Below are positions 1 through 14,400 of a stretch of 64,000 bases of DNA, piece by piece (the stretch's first letter is position 1; each line of letters opens with the position of its first letter). The stretch is from contig CM037470.1 of the NCBI GenBank assembly GCA_021014325.1, forward strand, positions 5,483,647 through 5,547,646, given 5' to 3'. A model generated the notes under the pieces. That model was not told the DNA's origin. It did no database searches and was given only the letters and a program-made list of their open reading frames with translations. The DNA is from Plazaster borealis (lineage: Eukaryota > Echinodermata > Asteroidea > Forcipulatida > Labidiasteridae). The translations under genes and the position numbers were made by a program.

Positions 1-2366
1 TTTTTTATTTCCTGAGCACTCGGCAACTGAATCAGAATAGAACGGAACTGTGTTTTTGCATTCTCTATTAGTTTCTTTACAAGATGCTACTGCTGTTGAT
101 ACAGATTATGCCCTACCAATGGAAGCTTATACAGGCCTGCTACTTTCTCCTTTATAAAAGTTCCGGTAGCTTTTTGAAATTTTAATCTATATTTTCTGGT
201 CAAGTCGGCCAAAAATCGGGCCTTTATAGCACCTTTACGATTAATTTGAACATCAGATTATACCACATATATTTATTTATTCAATTCTATATTAATTTTT
301 TACTCTTTGTAATAAAATGTAATATTAAAGCGTTCCTTATCTGTTTTATTGTATCGATTTTATTATTAAATTGTGTTTAGTTTTTGTTTGTATCTGTTTT
401 ATTCGTTTTATTGATTGATTGATTGATTTATTTACCTTTTCATTTATATTTTATTTATGTGTTTACCTTTTTACCCGAGCTCACGAAAACAATTTTTTGT
501 AAAAGATAATGGACATGTCATTGACACTTATTTTGCCGGTTTCTAAACCGCTTTAGACTTCGGTTCGGTTTGGCACCTTCGACTGTTTGAAGTCCCGTAG
601 CGAATGTGTACGTTGTCCAACTTACTGACGGAGCCCCAAGCCGGTGTGGCGGGAGATTATGTGTCTCCCCCCCCCCCCCCGAGATTATGTCTCCCATAAG
701 GGTGCCCCTCACTAAATAGGGAGAAAACAGAGCGTCGGCCTAATAAATATTCTGTAGGCCCGCAAAATATTATATATTATACAGATTTGATAGCCCAATA
801 AAAGGGGGAAGTGTAAACATTAATTTGCCTAATTCTTGACTTCCAACTTGTTTGGATGAGATAAGCCCTGAAAAATGGTCCTATTTGCCGACAGGTGCCT
901 ATGGACATTGTCAAAATTGATGCTCGGACGTTTGGAAAATTTCACCGCTGGGGTGTTTTTATTTGGAGGGAGCTAGAATCTCCGGGCGTTGGGACTCCCC
1001 ATATTAAATTGAGCAGATGATAAAAGTTCAAGAATCAATGGATATTTTCCCTTTACTGTAAAAAGCTGTGAGACTTAAGTATTTGTTTTTGTATTTTTAA
1101 TGTTTAGCATTTTGCACGGTATGCCATGGGAGTTTATTTAGTGGGGTGCACCCATAAGGCACACTGTGCAGTGCAAATTTAACTTCTTCTGATAGCGCCA
1201 TCTTTTTAATCAACCTCCTTCAGCCCTTGTTAATTTCCTATTGGGGGACAGAATCACCGCGGGCGACAGCCCTATGACACCGAATAGGCCCCAATAACAA
1301 CTCTGTGCCCACTGATGCTGAGGTCGTGATCAAGTGACGGGCACGTACATGTACGGTACGGAGATCAGAAAAACCGTTAGAAATAAAAGGGCTATTATAC
1401 AGCTGTGCGCCCAATGAGGGCGTGATCAAGGCATACCACGCAGGCACGGAGTACAAAAAAAAAACAGCTGATCAATTTAGGCATTTGCAAACGATTCAGC
1501 CATATTTTTGTGACCATCGATTATTGAACAGTGAAACATAGACATACGATCCAGGGGACATGGGGAGAACTCCCCCAGAAAAAAATAAAATAAAATACAA
1601 AAAACAGTGGCCGAAACAAATTGGACAGAAAAAGCAAAAATTACTTTTCACCCGATGATAATAATGTTTAGAAATTAGTTCTTATGCTTTTATCTGTGGG
1701 GAAGTGTAAAGTTTTCTTGAATATAATTATAACCTCATTTCAGAGAGAAATATTTCACAGAATACAATGGTTGTAGTATTAACTTCATAATCAGTAAACT
1801 TTCAGACTAGAATTAGACAATGATGTTGTTGTTATCCTTACCAATACATTTAAGTTACGGTTTCCGTATCGCCTACAACGCGGGACAAAAAGGAAATGGA
1901 TCGACGGATTTGTGGAAGAAAAATGCAGCAAACTAAATAAAGAAACCTAGAATGTCTGACATTACGAAATTTCCCTCTCCCACAGCAAAACTTACTGTAA
2001 AACAACATTTTACACCCCTGCCTCCCTACTCCCTGCCTCCCACCCCATTCACACATGAAAATACAGTTTGCAAAGGGCTCATTTAGATGATACTAAAATA
2101 ATAAAAAAAACAAGCGATTACTAACCCCAAATACACGTTCTATTATCATTCTGTGAGATGTGTAGTCAGTTGCCGAGTGATAGTAAACAGTGCGTCATTC
2201 ACGTTGTGCCTGGCTGTGTCCCCTAATCAATCTGGTACCCGCACTTCTGACACATCCGAATGCGAGTATTCGGCAACCATTGAAGAAAGATTTGCATAAC
2301 AAAACTGTGCTTTGTGTTTTCATATACGAAGGAAGTCTTCGTTCACTCTTCATCATTCAAGACAAA
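1..2366. other. Upstream flank of TMEM145, no gene recognised
   Basis: AT-rich non-coding sequence. It holds a poly-C run near 668-680, simple A/T tracts and a segment at about 1732-1850 that matches 38347-38470, so it is a dispersed repeat. No open frame here resembles a known protein. The TMEM145 promoter and 5' UTR must lie toward the right end; an in-frame TAA at 2184-2186 and the absence of an ATG before 2367 fix the start. I see no clear TATA box. Confidence 0.6.
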
Positions 2367-2495
2367 ATGGCGGACTTATCTGACTGGAAGAAGAGAAAGC
2401 TGTTGTCGGTGTTTAGTGTAACGGTTGTTTTATTGGTGGTTTTTGTGCCCAACTCTCGTGCCCTGTACATGGAAGGAACAATTGAATCGTTTGAT
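2367..2495 (+). CDS. TMEM145: TMEM145 exon 1 (signal peptide)
   Basis: Starts at the first ATG after an in-frame stop, with A at -3 and G at +4, a good initiation context. Encodes a basic then strongly hydrophobic N-terminus ending NSRALYMEG, a likely signal peptide. Ends phase 0 at a GTGAGT donor. A longer open frame reaches back to 2187 but has no ATG. Confidence 0.85.
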
Positions 2496-5400
2496 GTGAG
2501 TGAAAGTTGAATTGCGGGGCATACGGGATTATACTGGACATAGGCTAGGCCTAATTATTATTTAATTTATAAAATTAATGACGTTGATTTAGCATGTTTA
2601 GCTGAGTTGATTTGAATGACAGGTGTGCGAATTTGGCATTCCTGAGCTGGAGGGCAGTGAGCTGAGGGAAAAACGTCCTTATCTGACTGTCCCTGTCAGT
2701 TTTTCACTGAGTAATTGTTACCAAACCAAGCATTAGGCCTACTTGCCAATTATCATTTGTTGAGCAAATAAGATACATCATACTATTGTAATCTATTCTA
2801 ATCTATCATATAATTATAATAAAATAAATACAAAAATAAGTTGTTGCGATTTTCTTCTGGTTGTTTGCAAGCCAGTTTGGCTACAGCTACAGCTACAGGC
2901 TATACCTGGGACCAATTTCATAAAATCATAGCTGCTTAAATAACGGCCGATTTTGTGCTTACTCGAGTTTCCATTTCTCAGCGCGCTAACCGTTAGTTGC
3001 GATAATCAGAACCCTTCATCCTCTCGATGGTCGCAGACCTCAGCGTTGGTAATGAGACAACACATGTATCGAATGGATGCCAATCAACTCGCCCCCAGCA
3101 AAGTCGCCCCCTCTCAAAGTCACCCCTGACACAGTCGCCCCCCGACAAAGTCCTCACCCGACAAAGTCGCCCCTTACAAAGTTGCCCCATGTAAAAGGTT
3201 GAGCGATATAATGCTACACAAAGACTTTGAAAGTGAGGGTGCTATTAACGATTTTGAAACAACTTATTCAGGCAATTTGTAATGATTTTGAAACAACTTA
3301 TTCAGGCAATTTGTAAGATACATTCTGTATGTTGCCGTATATAGTACAAAGTTTTCGACTCTAATTCACTGAGCGGTGTAGGGTAATAAATGTTGGTGCT
3401 ATCCCATCCAGTGACGCTGATAGCCTATTTAATGACTTGTTGTAATTTGAAAAATGTATTTGTGACAATACAAATCCAAATATGGTAACTGTGCTGGACT
3501 ATTTCCACTTGTGTTATTTAACGGGGAAGTGATGGGGAAATACAATGTAGTTCAATCGAAATAGATATATCATTCACCTTTTTTGTCCGTGTGGGTTGGT
3601 AGTAAACGGTAAACGAAGGGGGGGGGTTCGAGATAAAGGGAATTTGTTCAGATCCATTGGGTAGCGATTGCTAGCTTTCGGAAGTCATGTTCGCTTCCTC
3701 ATCAGTTACATGTTGGTCGATTCAGAGAATTGGTCAAATGAGATGTTGGGTTGCAACAAGTGTACGGGAAATAAAACATAGCCGTGGGTATGTTTGTGAT
3801 TTGGCGTAACAGGGCGTGTGTCCGTTGTTGGAAAGACTCTGCAAGGGTTGGAACGTCAGTCCGCTAACAAACAGTTTAAATCTAACAACGGGTGCCCTCA
3901 CTTTGTGAAATGGCTTTAACTCACTCACAACCTTTTACACAAAGTGACTTTGTGGGGGACGACTGTGTCGGGGGCGACTCTGTCAGGGCGCAACTTTGTG
4001 AGGGGCGACTTTAAGAGGGGCGACTTTGTATGTGAGGGGGCATTTTTGCTAGGGGGCGGCTTTGTAGTAGGCAACTTTGATGGGGAGCGAGTTGACTGGT
4101 CTCCGTAATGAATCGCCGTAATAATGTGCAATTTTAAACATCTTTGTCAGACTAGTAACCAGATTTGCCAAATTATAACCACTTTCAAAAATCATGACAC
4201 ACATTCTGAGATCACGGATTTGATCTTTAACGTGTATTGAATCAATTTAGAACACAACACCATCAAGAAATTGTTTTGAAGAATAAAACAACAAAAACTT
4301 ACCAGAGACTGACCGAAATGTCCATGAACCGTGGACGCCAGGTTATAGTTTTAAAGGCATCGTACACATTTGGTAATTGTCAAAGACCAGTGTTCTCATT
4401 TGGTGTATCCCAACAATATGCATAAAACAACAAGCCTGTGAAAATTTGGGCTCAATTGGTCATCGAAGTTGCAAGAAAATGATGAAAGAAAAAACACCCT
4501 TGTTGTACAAATTTGTGTGCTTTCAGATAGGAATAAAAGGCTTCTAGCTAGAAGTCTTTTATTATTTTAGTGAGAAATTACCTCTTTCTCAAAAACTACG
4601 TTACTTCAGAGGGAGTCGTTTCTCACAATGTTTTATGCTATCAACAGCTCTCTGTTGCTCGTTACCAAGGCAGTTTTTATGCTAATAAATATTTTGAGTG
4701 AATACCAAACGTGTACGATGCCTTTAAACCCCACACATAGCAATATCTCGACCAATCAGCGTAAGCCCAAACGGATGTTCTGCAAAATCAAAGGTTTTTA
4801 TGAAGAACAATTTGCAGATTGAGCGCTCATTCTGGAAGCGGAACCCACAAACAAGCAGCGCAACCTGCAGATCGTGCAAATCCATTAAATACATTAAGTG
4901 CGCGCGCATACAGACGAGCGCCACGCCTACACAGTGGTTTGGTGTCCTGTATAACCCCCATACAGAAAAATCAGGCATGTTACGATTGTACAGATTGCAT
5001 AATTTGTTCCTAAAAACATTGAATAACACAGTTACAATTACGATGAGGAAGGTATCGTACACGTTTGGTAATGACTCTGAAAATTAATGGCAATAAAAAC
5101 TTACTTGGTTAGAAGTACAGCAGCTTTGGATAGATAATTAATTTTTAGAAACTTTTCACTTCGAAGTACTGCATTTATGGAAAATTTACTTTTTAACCCC
5201 CAAAATTGGAATCTGAGAGGCGTTACGGCCGTGTGTATTCAATGCAGATTATTTTTCCTGCATGGACATGTAATCGGTCCAGATTTTCGGCTTTATCTCA
5301 AAAACGCTACCACCTTTTGAAATGAAATTTTCTCAGGTTAGTTTTATGGTATATCAACAACTATTGGATTGAAACAAACAGTGGGTTCCAATTACCAATT

Positions 5401-8400
5401 AGCAATTTTAAGGAAGTTGGATGTTGATGTTGATTTGTGATGTTTTTTCCTGACAGAACTGGATGTTTTTGGCTCGCTTCTGTTTCCTCTCAGATATCGG
5501 GAGACTAAGATTTGAGGTGGAGTATCCGAAGGTGAGAAGAGAAACATTTCTTGGACAATTTCTAAAAGTTGTTTAACCCTAACGGCCCAATTTAGGACTG
5601 TGTTTGACAATTTTGACAAATGACGGTTTAAAACCTTAATTTTTAGTGAAACAAAACATAACAGACAAATTTGTTTCTCTTGTTCAAAACATTGGGCAAA
5701 AAAAAAACTAGTTGCGTTTGCTATTTGGCCCTTCATGTAACGTTCTGAGCAGTCAATCGCACTGGACTCAAGCACAGGTGTTTCTTATCAGCTCAGAGTG
5801 TGGAGTCCTGGTCTTGACGCTTGTCTCCTTAGCACGGCACTTAACCTTTGCCTTGTCCTTTGGATGGGACGTAGAGCCGTAGGTCCCTTGTGTTGTGTAA
5901 TGCACTTCAAATAACCTGATACACTTAAGCCTACGTTCAGAGAAGGGGTTCGCCCAGGTTTTTTCTGTTATGGTTGGCTCATTGGCTGCAGATTGTGCCA
6001 TAGCACCTTGTAAACAGTTACATGGTTCTTCTTTTTTCCAAGGGCCAACTACTGTATCATGCCTACATATTGGAGGAGACATTTTGTACATTGAGAAACA
6101 AACATACATCTGTACCATTTCCTACGTGTACCATGCCCTCCAACTGTAGGTTAGCCAGTGAGCGATGACCTGTCAGGGATCATTCTTCCTGCTCTGGACC
6201 TTCAATCTTTACTCTCGTAGCATTTGCATGGTTGCTTGGGTGAGGGTAGAGGCGAGATTGGTCTTAATTATATAGAGAAAGGGCATTCAGGTTGGCTTCT
6301 GAGTGGTTTCTTCCCTGCCTTTCAACTCTGTGGACTGTGGTTCGATTCCCGGACTGGAGCCTTGCATGTGGATTGGATTTTTAGTCCCTACCTGACTGCA
6401 TGGGTTACATCACATGTACCTCTTTCGTGTTTTCTTCCCACGTCTAAAACTGAAATTTCTTTATTGTCTTCTAAAAAAACCAATAGACTGTGGAAGTCTC
6501 GTGCGTATTCGAACATTGGGACCCGTTAAAGCGCGTGAGTTTGTTTCCTTCAAGCGTTTAAAAGCATCGTACGTGGGACCAAAGTGGTCCCAAAAATGTT
6601 CTAATACGCGCGAGACTTGCACGGTCTATTGTGTGATGTTTATGTTAGGATGCTATGCAGACTTTATGGGGTGTGGATTTTAAGCTGATTGACACCATCA
6701 GCCCCTCAACTTTGACAATTTTGAGAAATCTGGAGAACCTCTCCCAGAGAAGAGTGCTCAGAACAAGGCTTGAGCTTAAGGAACTCATAATCTTGTGAGT
6801 CCTCTCTGGTGCACTTTCAAAGCTTGGTTCTCGAATCAATGCACTTTTCTTTTTAGGTGTTCGTGCAATACAAGCACGAACACCTCTTGTTTTTGTTCTG
6901 TTTTTTTTCTTGTTTTTTTTTCTTCATCTTCTTCTTCTTCCCCTCAACTCTTCTCCAGAGCACAACTCAAGATTGAAACTGAATTGAACATTGAAACTCA
7001 TCAGGCAATTAAACCTCAATACGAAGACGGCACAGTTGTCATTACGTCATGATGACGTCATCAGGTGTCGAATTACAAGGTTTTGAAAGTTAAAAAATGA
7101 CCTTTTGCTTTTTGCTGTATCTTAACGAATATGAAAGCTATCATGTTCATACTTGGGCATGTGATAGATCAAGACTGGGGCAACATTTGAAAAGTTAACG
7201 CCAAAATCGTATGACCTTAACTTCCGAGTCGTTAGCCTGGGTCGAAGTTCGCCTCTGTTTTGTTTTCCTTCCAAAAACTACTTTCGAACATAACTCAAGA
7301 TTGAAACTGAATTGAACCTTGAAACTCACCAGACATTTGAACCTCAATGCGAAGACGGCACAGTTGTCATTACGTCATGATGACGTCATCAGGTGTCGAA
7401 TTACAAGGTTCTTAAAGTTGACAAAATGACCTTTTACTTTTTGCTGTATCTTTACGTATATGAAAGCTATGATGTTCATACTTGGGCAGGTGATAGATCA
7501 AGACTGGGGCAACATTTGAAAAGTTAACGCTAAAATCGTATGACCTTAACTTCCGGGTCGTTACCCTGGGTCGAAGTTCGCCTTTGTTTTGTTTTCTTGA
7601 AAAACATCATTTTCGGGCTTATCTACAGCATAACTCAAGATTGAAATTGAATTTTACATTGAAACTCATCAGATATTTGAACCTAAATATCAAGACGACA
7701 CAAACTTGATGATGTCATGATGACGTCATCAGGTATTGAATAACATCAATTCAAAGTTTAATATTTGAAAAAAAATCATAACTCATGAACGACATGTTGG
7801 ATTTTTACAATCATCGAAAAGTTCGTTAAAGGTCCAACAGACGCTACACAGAAAGTGACCCCATTTGACCTGGACTTCCGGTTCAACCCGGAAATTTAAA
7901 ATTTCATAAAATTCGTATCTCAAAAACTATGCATCATTTCAGCTTAATTGTTGCATCAGGTTGTAGAACGTTGAGCCTGCTCAAACTTTTGCACAGAAAT
8001 AACAACATTTTGACATTTACATCTTGTCTTATAACCAGCGGCATTAAAGCGCACGTTTGTGTTGACCCACTTTGATAACGCGAGATAGTCTAATAGCACG
8101 TGTACAGATACATACATGTACATTGAACGTGTAGTTCAGTTTACATCAACTACATGTGGGAATACATTTAGCATCGCTGCATGTTACCTTGTATATCGCG
8201 CACCCCGGCATAAAGATAATCCATGTAATACTTGACAAATTCGTAACTCCTGAACCACACATTGGATTTTTACAATCTATACATCATCTGAAAGGTCTTT
8301 ATAAAACCTAACATACGCAACACTTATTGTGACCCCGTTTGACCCTGACTTCCGGTTCAAAGCGGAAATTGAAATTTAATGTTTCAAAATTCATAATTCC

Positions 8401-11400
8401 TGAACCACACAATGGATTTTTACAATCTATACATCATTGGACAAGTATGTAACAACTTAACAAACGATATACAGAATGTGACCCCAATTGACCTTTACTT
8501 CCTGTTCAAACCGGAAGATGAAATTTAATATTTGAAAAATCAGAACTCCTGAACCACACATTGGATTTTTATCATCTATACATCATCAGAAAGGGCTCCA
8601 AAGATTTAAGAAACGCTACACACTGTGACCTCATTTGACCTTGACTTCCGGTTCAAACCGGAAAGTGAAAGTTAATGTTTCAACAAATTGTTGGAGGTTT
8701 ACAATCCATACACCATCTAAAACGTCTTCAAAAACTAAACGCGCTACACAAAATGTGACCCCAATTTGACCTTGACTTCCGGTCAAAACCGGAAGTTGAT
8801 GTTCATTTTTTTGAAAAATTCATAACTCCTGAACCAGGAATTGGGTTGATAAGGTATAATGACTTATTCATTTAAGCACTCACCACGAACACCGTGTTTT
8901 TGTAGTAAACAAAAACTCAATGTCTAGTCTTTTTCTCCCTTTTTTCTTGTTTGTTTTTGATTACTAAGAAACACCAAGAATCTCAAATCAAGCTCAATTA
9001 AAATTGACATTATTTTTTGCGCTTTTAAAGGCATGTTAGGGGGCCTACTATTCAAAAAGTGTGATCTGGAGTAAAATTTTGCAGGCATAACTCATGAAGA
9101 CAGAGGCAACTGCCTTAATGCTCAAACTGGTTATTGCCTTGGTGCCCCGTGAAATTTCCCAGTAGGGCTACAAATTTTCACTACCCCCCCCAAATTATCA
9201 CTTCCCCTTACCAAGGAAAAATCTACCCTGCCATTACAAGAATTACACACCTATTTCCTACATATGCAGAGCTGCTTGTAATGTAATCAGACAATAATGT
9301 CACATCCCAAATGGTGATCCCTCTGCTGCTGCTTCCAAGGTTACAGGTTGAATGGCTTCTGACTGGCTCCCCGTGCAAAGATTAGGTATTGACAAATAGG
9401 GAGACTGCAAACATAGTGCTAGATACATGTAGCTTAGTTAGTAGAGCGGTGGCATGTTAATCTGGAGGCCGCAGGTCACAGGTTCAAGTCCCATTCCATT
9501 AAGTTAAACCCCAAAATTATAAAAAGTTCAGACAATAATAATACTTTTAAAACAAATTGGCTACTGAGCACACTTGGCCGGAAACCAGTCACTAAAAGCA
9601 TCTAAAAGTGTGTTGTGAAAATCTTGCTAGTTTTTTCCTTCAGTAGGCCTACATGTTCATGGTAGCAGCCACATAAATTGGGCCTGGTGTGTACAATTGT
9701 ACTCATAATATTAGATCCATTTATTAGCATGATACATTGTAAACATGCCAGTAGCTGAATTTTCATTACTGAACATGTAGTTGATGTTTCGGTTATGAGC
9801 TCTACTCAATCAGCACTTCACCACTGGAATTTCATACCGCTTCTCTTGCTTACAAAGTACACTCATATTCCTGAACATAGTGTGCATGCAAGAATTAAAT
9901 CTGAGACAACAGGTCTTGTTGATTAGAAATCAATAGTCAGTACAAAGTGCTTTCAAATTTCCAGCGTGCTGTACATATGTACAATACAGACATGCACTAA
10001 TTACTGTATAATGTACTGTATGGTGTACACTGTGGTGTGTCTGAACAGAACAGAATACAGAGTGGTTACAGAGCACGAATGCTGTACACACATGTACCTG
10101 TTTTGTTTGCTTCAAACTAAGGATTTTCATTAATTAGTGACACTAATTATGGGAACCCAGAGCACTTGTGTAACTGGCTGGCATTGTTGAACACTGTATA
10201 TTTTCCAATTGGCAGTTCAGGCCTCCAAATAGTTAATTGCAAAGCACGCACGTGTGTACTATGCATTTTAAAAATAGAAATGGCCTCAACCATACCAGGG
10301 GAAAAATTAAACTGGACTTCTTACAAATTTGTTGACAAAACTGCGAATGAGATTCAAAATGTGTGTGATATCTGTTTTGCGATGAGTCTGTTATAAATGC
10401 AGGTTGGATTGTTTTTTTGATGTACAGGTATGATTCATGTATAGCACCCTTCTTAAAATTATTTGTTTTTCCTTGTTTGGTTTTTTTGCTTCGAGTTCAG
10501 CTTGACCCTTGATGTACATGTACACGTGTATAAATCATAAATGTGTATCATAATCCAAACAAATTGCCCCCCCCCCTTAAAAAAAAGGTTACCCAAAAAA
10601 CAAATAAAATATTTATAACCCGCCGACCCTATTTTGAAATGCCTTAGACTCAAGAGCAGCTCTTTAATTATAGTTGATTGTGTGTAAAAAAAAAAAGGTT
10701 ACATGTACACCTGTACATGTACGTGCTTAGTTGTGCAATTTACTGGTACTTGTACCGTAATGTTACCATGGTGACGTTAAACAGTTGCACTACATGTATC
10801 GTCAATCATAGACAAGTGGTTCAATCATGTCAATTTACAATGTACATGTACAAATAGGTTCGTGATGTGTTATGAAAATTAGTATGCAGTAACTTTTAGG
10901 CAACATTGATTTCAGCAATGAAGTTAGAGTAATATTGGGTCAAGGAAATGTAAATTGTGTAATCTAAAATTTCTACCCATCATAATGTGCTTACGAAACC
11001 TAAAAATCAATTTTGAACAAACCTGTTGTACTGAGTGTACATGTACCTAGTTTTTAAATCTCTTTCATAATTCTGTTTTTATGTCAGTAATTCCCCTATA
11101 ATTTTATAAAATAGTTTGTTATCTAGACAAATTACAGGATTGGTACAAGGGTTCTCCCCACGGATGCTTTTTCAAAGCTGTGGGGCATTCTGGACCCAAA
11201 TTTGTGAAGTTTGGCCGAAGCAGGTCTTCGGAATATTTTATTTACTTGGTGTTTATCTTGGTTTTACAAGCCCAATCTGGAGCATTCTACAGTGTATATG
11301 GTTGTCTCCAAATGATATTTTTTTGTGAAAAAATAAAATCAAATTTGTTTAGTGCGTATCGGCCGAAAGGTTTGCGTATCATCACGTAAATTGCAGACGT

Positions 11401-14400
11401 GTATCAGCCTAATACTCTAACGTAAATACTATTTGTAGGCCCTACATGCTATCAAAAATTTACAAAGTTTAATCTGAAAGCATCTAGGCCTAAATACACA
11501 GATTATACACAGTTCATACCCCAGAGATGAAAAATCATCCATGCAGAAGAACGTCTGTATGAACGATTTACACCCATCTGGAATAGCCTTCGAAGACCCA
11601 ACGTACATTATGCATCAGACTACAATGTACATTCTATACGTAGTCACCATTGCTTTATTAAAAATAAATGTTGATCACCAAACAAAACACATCAACCTGC
11701 TGTAGATATTGAGTCTGCGCAAAATCCCTATCAAAAACATTAAAGGGGATGTGTCGTCATGATCAAAGCAGTCACAGCCCCTCTAACTGTTTCAAACTGA
11801 TTCTCCTTTATTACTAAAAACATGACCACTGCATCTGATAAAATGTTCACCAAGGTGGGCTGTAGTACTTGTACATGTACGCTAACAGTATAGAAAACTA
11901 CAGCATGGGAATGACCCCCCCCCCAACCAATACAAACCCCCCAAAAACAAAATTATCATGTACAGTGTACAGTACAAAAAAAACAAGTGGTACTTTTCCT
12001 TTCATCCATTTTTTAATACAATGTTCAATGAATTTCTAAATGAATTTTGAATGACATGTAATCATCCTAATACATGTAAATGAATCATTGATAATAACGT
12101 TCAATGAATTTTTATATTTAATTAATTTGAATCATTATCATTTCCTATAATTTGATGGGTTTTTTGTTGTTTTATTTTTTGGGGGGAGGGGGGTGTTAAA
12201 CATTAAACCTTCATTCTGATTTCCTTTTAATCAGCAAGGAAAAAACAAAAACAGAACAAGGCTATAATTCTTGCAGAATTATTATTTACTTAAAAAAAAA
12301 AAAAAAGTGTACATGTACATTTTATTTATTTGTTTATTTATCTATTATAATTTTAATTATACTTTATCTATTAATTTATTTATTGTTTCGGGGGGGGGGG
12401 TTGCCAGTGAGGAGGTACATGTAATAATCTTAAAAGTACTGAGTATTGTTTTCTCCGGTTAATGATGGCAAGAATTTTACAAAATTATTTCATCTTAATC
12501 CGCTGATTAGAAATCAATAAAAGTATGTCGAAAAATTTGCATCTCCAAAGATCGCTTTCAGGTGACTTTTGGAGATTCAGATTTCCATGGTGTCTATTTA
12601 TGAATCCTGACGCCAGAGATGCGGTTGGTACCCCGCTGTCACCTCGCTAAACCTGAATGGATTCAACGTTCTTTATGAAAATACCGTCGCGACAGCTTTT
12701 TGCTGATTTTTTTTTTCAACAAATAGACACTGTACTGTATTCAGCTGAAACTTTTACAGGTGACTTTTATTTTATTTATTAATAAAGGGAACTGGAAGAG
12801 AAAATGAATGGGTCCTACATGTACACAACACTTCTGCGAAAATGCTTAATGTGTACACTGAGTCAACATGACAAATACTGAACTGTATGGCAATAAACCA
12901 AAACTATCCACTAAAATACAACAGCGTCGTCTGAGACTAGCAGCATCAAAGAACCTGTCTCTCAGCTTATCACCTGGTCACCAAAACATGGAAGGAGAAA
13001 TAGGGGAAGACAAAAGCTCAGCTATACAGATGTAGTTGCCAGGGACAATGGGGTGCTTCCAACTGATCTCCCCAACTTAATGAGGGATGGACAAGAATGG
13101 GCAAATCTCAACATGATTCCGACCTCGGTCGACTAGAGAGAGAGAGAAAGAGATAAATAAACATTATGTTGAAAAAAATATTGATATGTTCCTACCTACA
13201 TGTATGTTTGATGCACTAGACGCTCTGTCTTGACCAACAATTATAAATATATTTTTGTCTTTGTTTCTTTGCAGTCATTTGCTACACAGAATCTAATCCT
13301 GTATTACGATGAGCCGGACCAGTGGCCTGCTGTTTATCCTACAGATTCAGTAGAGTTAAAGGTAATTCACATTTTGTTTATCCTTAGGGGCCAGTCACAA
13401 AAAATGTTTTAAAATTTTGATCTTTTTTCAAATTTGTGTTGACCCACCAACCCACACCAAATTTTGTATACTTGACAACATGATTGACAGACTATTTAAC
13501 CCTAAACCATTGTTTAAATAAAACACCAAAGAACAAAGTAAAGCGTCAAATGCAAACTTGATATTTTAGATCAATGCTCTCCCAGCTCTGAAAGAGTTTT
13601 CAGTTACCTTATTTACTGGCTTCCAACATGCAGCTGTGTAGTCATGGTCATGATGGTACATGTAGTTGAAATAGAAGAGGGAATTTTTGCCATCTCCCCC
13701 CATCATGCACGGAGGTCGTTTGTCGAAACAAGGTTGACCGATAACAATGGACAACATAGACAATACAGACACGACAGACAATCTGGTAGGGGCCACTGGG
13801 CATTTTTCCCCCTTAAAATTTTCGTTTTTCCTAGTATTTAAATTGTTTTGATTTTTAGTTAAATTTATTTTGACCCACCCACTCACAAAAAAGATAGACA
13901 TTTTTAAACATTGATTTTCTGCCCCTTATACAGTGTGCAAATATGTGTATTTTATTTCAAGTAATAAACCACATGGGAAACTGACTCGGGGGTAAAATGA
14001 AGAAAATTTGCACAAAAATATAATCTTTATACATATAACGCAGTACGTAATACGGATACACATGGAATGATGTGTGTTGCTTGGCTTGTACATTGCGTTG
14101 CTTGGCATGTACTTTTATTTGTACATTTTGCGCACTATGCTATTTATTCACCGCAGCAACCTCTACACTCACAGGTATCCATTTACTCCTGGGTGATGAG
14201 GCTAAGCAATGATAGTTTTGAAGTGGCTTGCTCAAGGACACAAGGGCGATGAACCCACATTGTGATGCCTCTGCCCCCAGAACCTGAGTTGGATGCATTA
14301 AACCACTTAGACTGGTCCCCTGTCTTTATCCGCAGGGATAAAGACATGCACTTAGTCTTACAGGCCCAGTGATTTCATTGGATACAATGATTTCATTGGA

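Noticed and set aside
2187..2366. Extension of TMEM145 exon 1 upstream of the ATG at 2367
   Set aside because: The frame is open but has no ATG and adds sequence ahead of a good signal peptide; it is 5' UTR.
6795..7052. 85-codon open frame
   Set aside because: It spans a pyrimidine tract and the first unit of the CRE array; the codons come from repeat sequence.
7090..7120. FCFL-like codons that could be the missing TMEM145 exon
   Set aside because: The same bases recur in each unit of the tandem array, so the match is chance.
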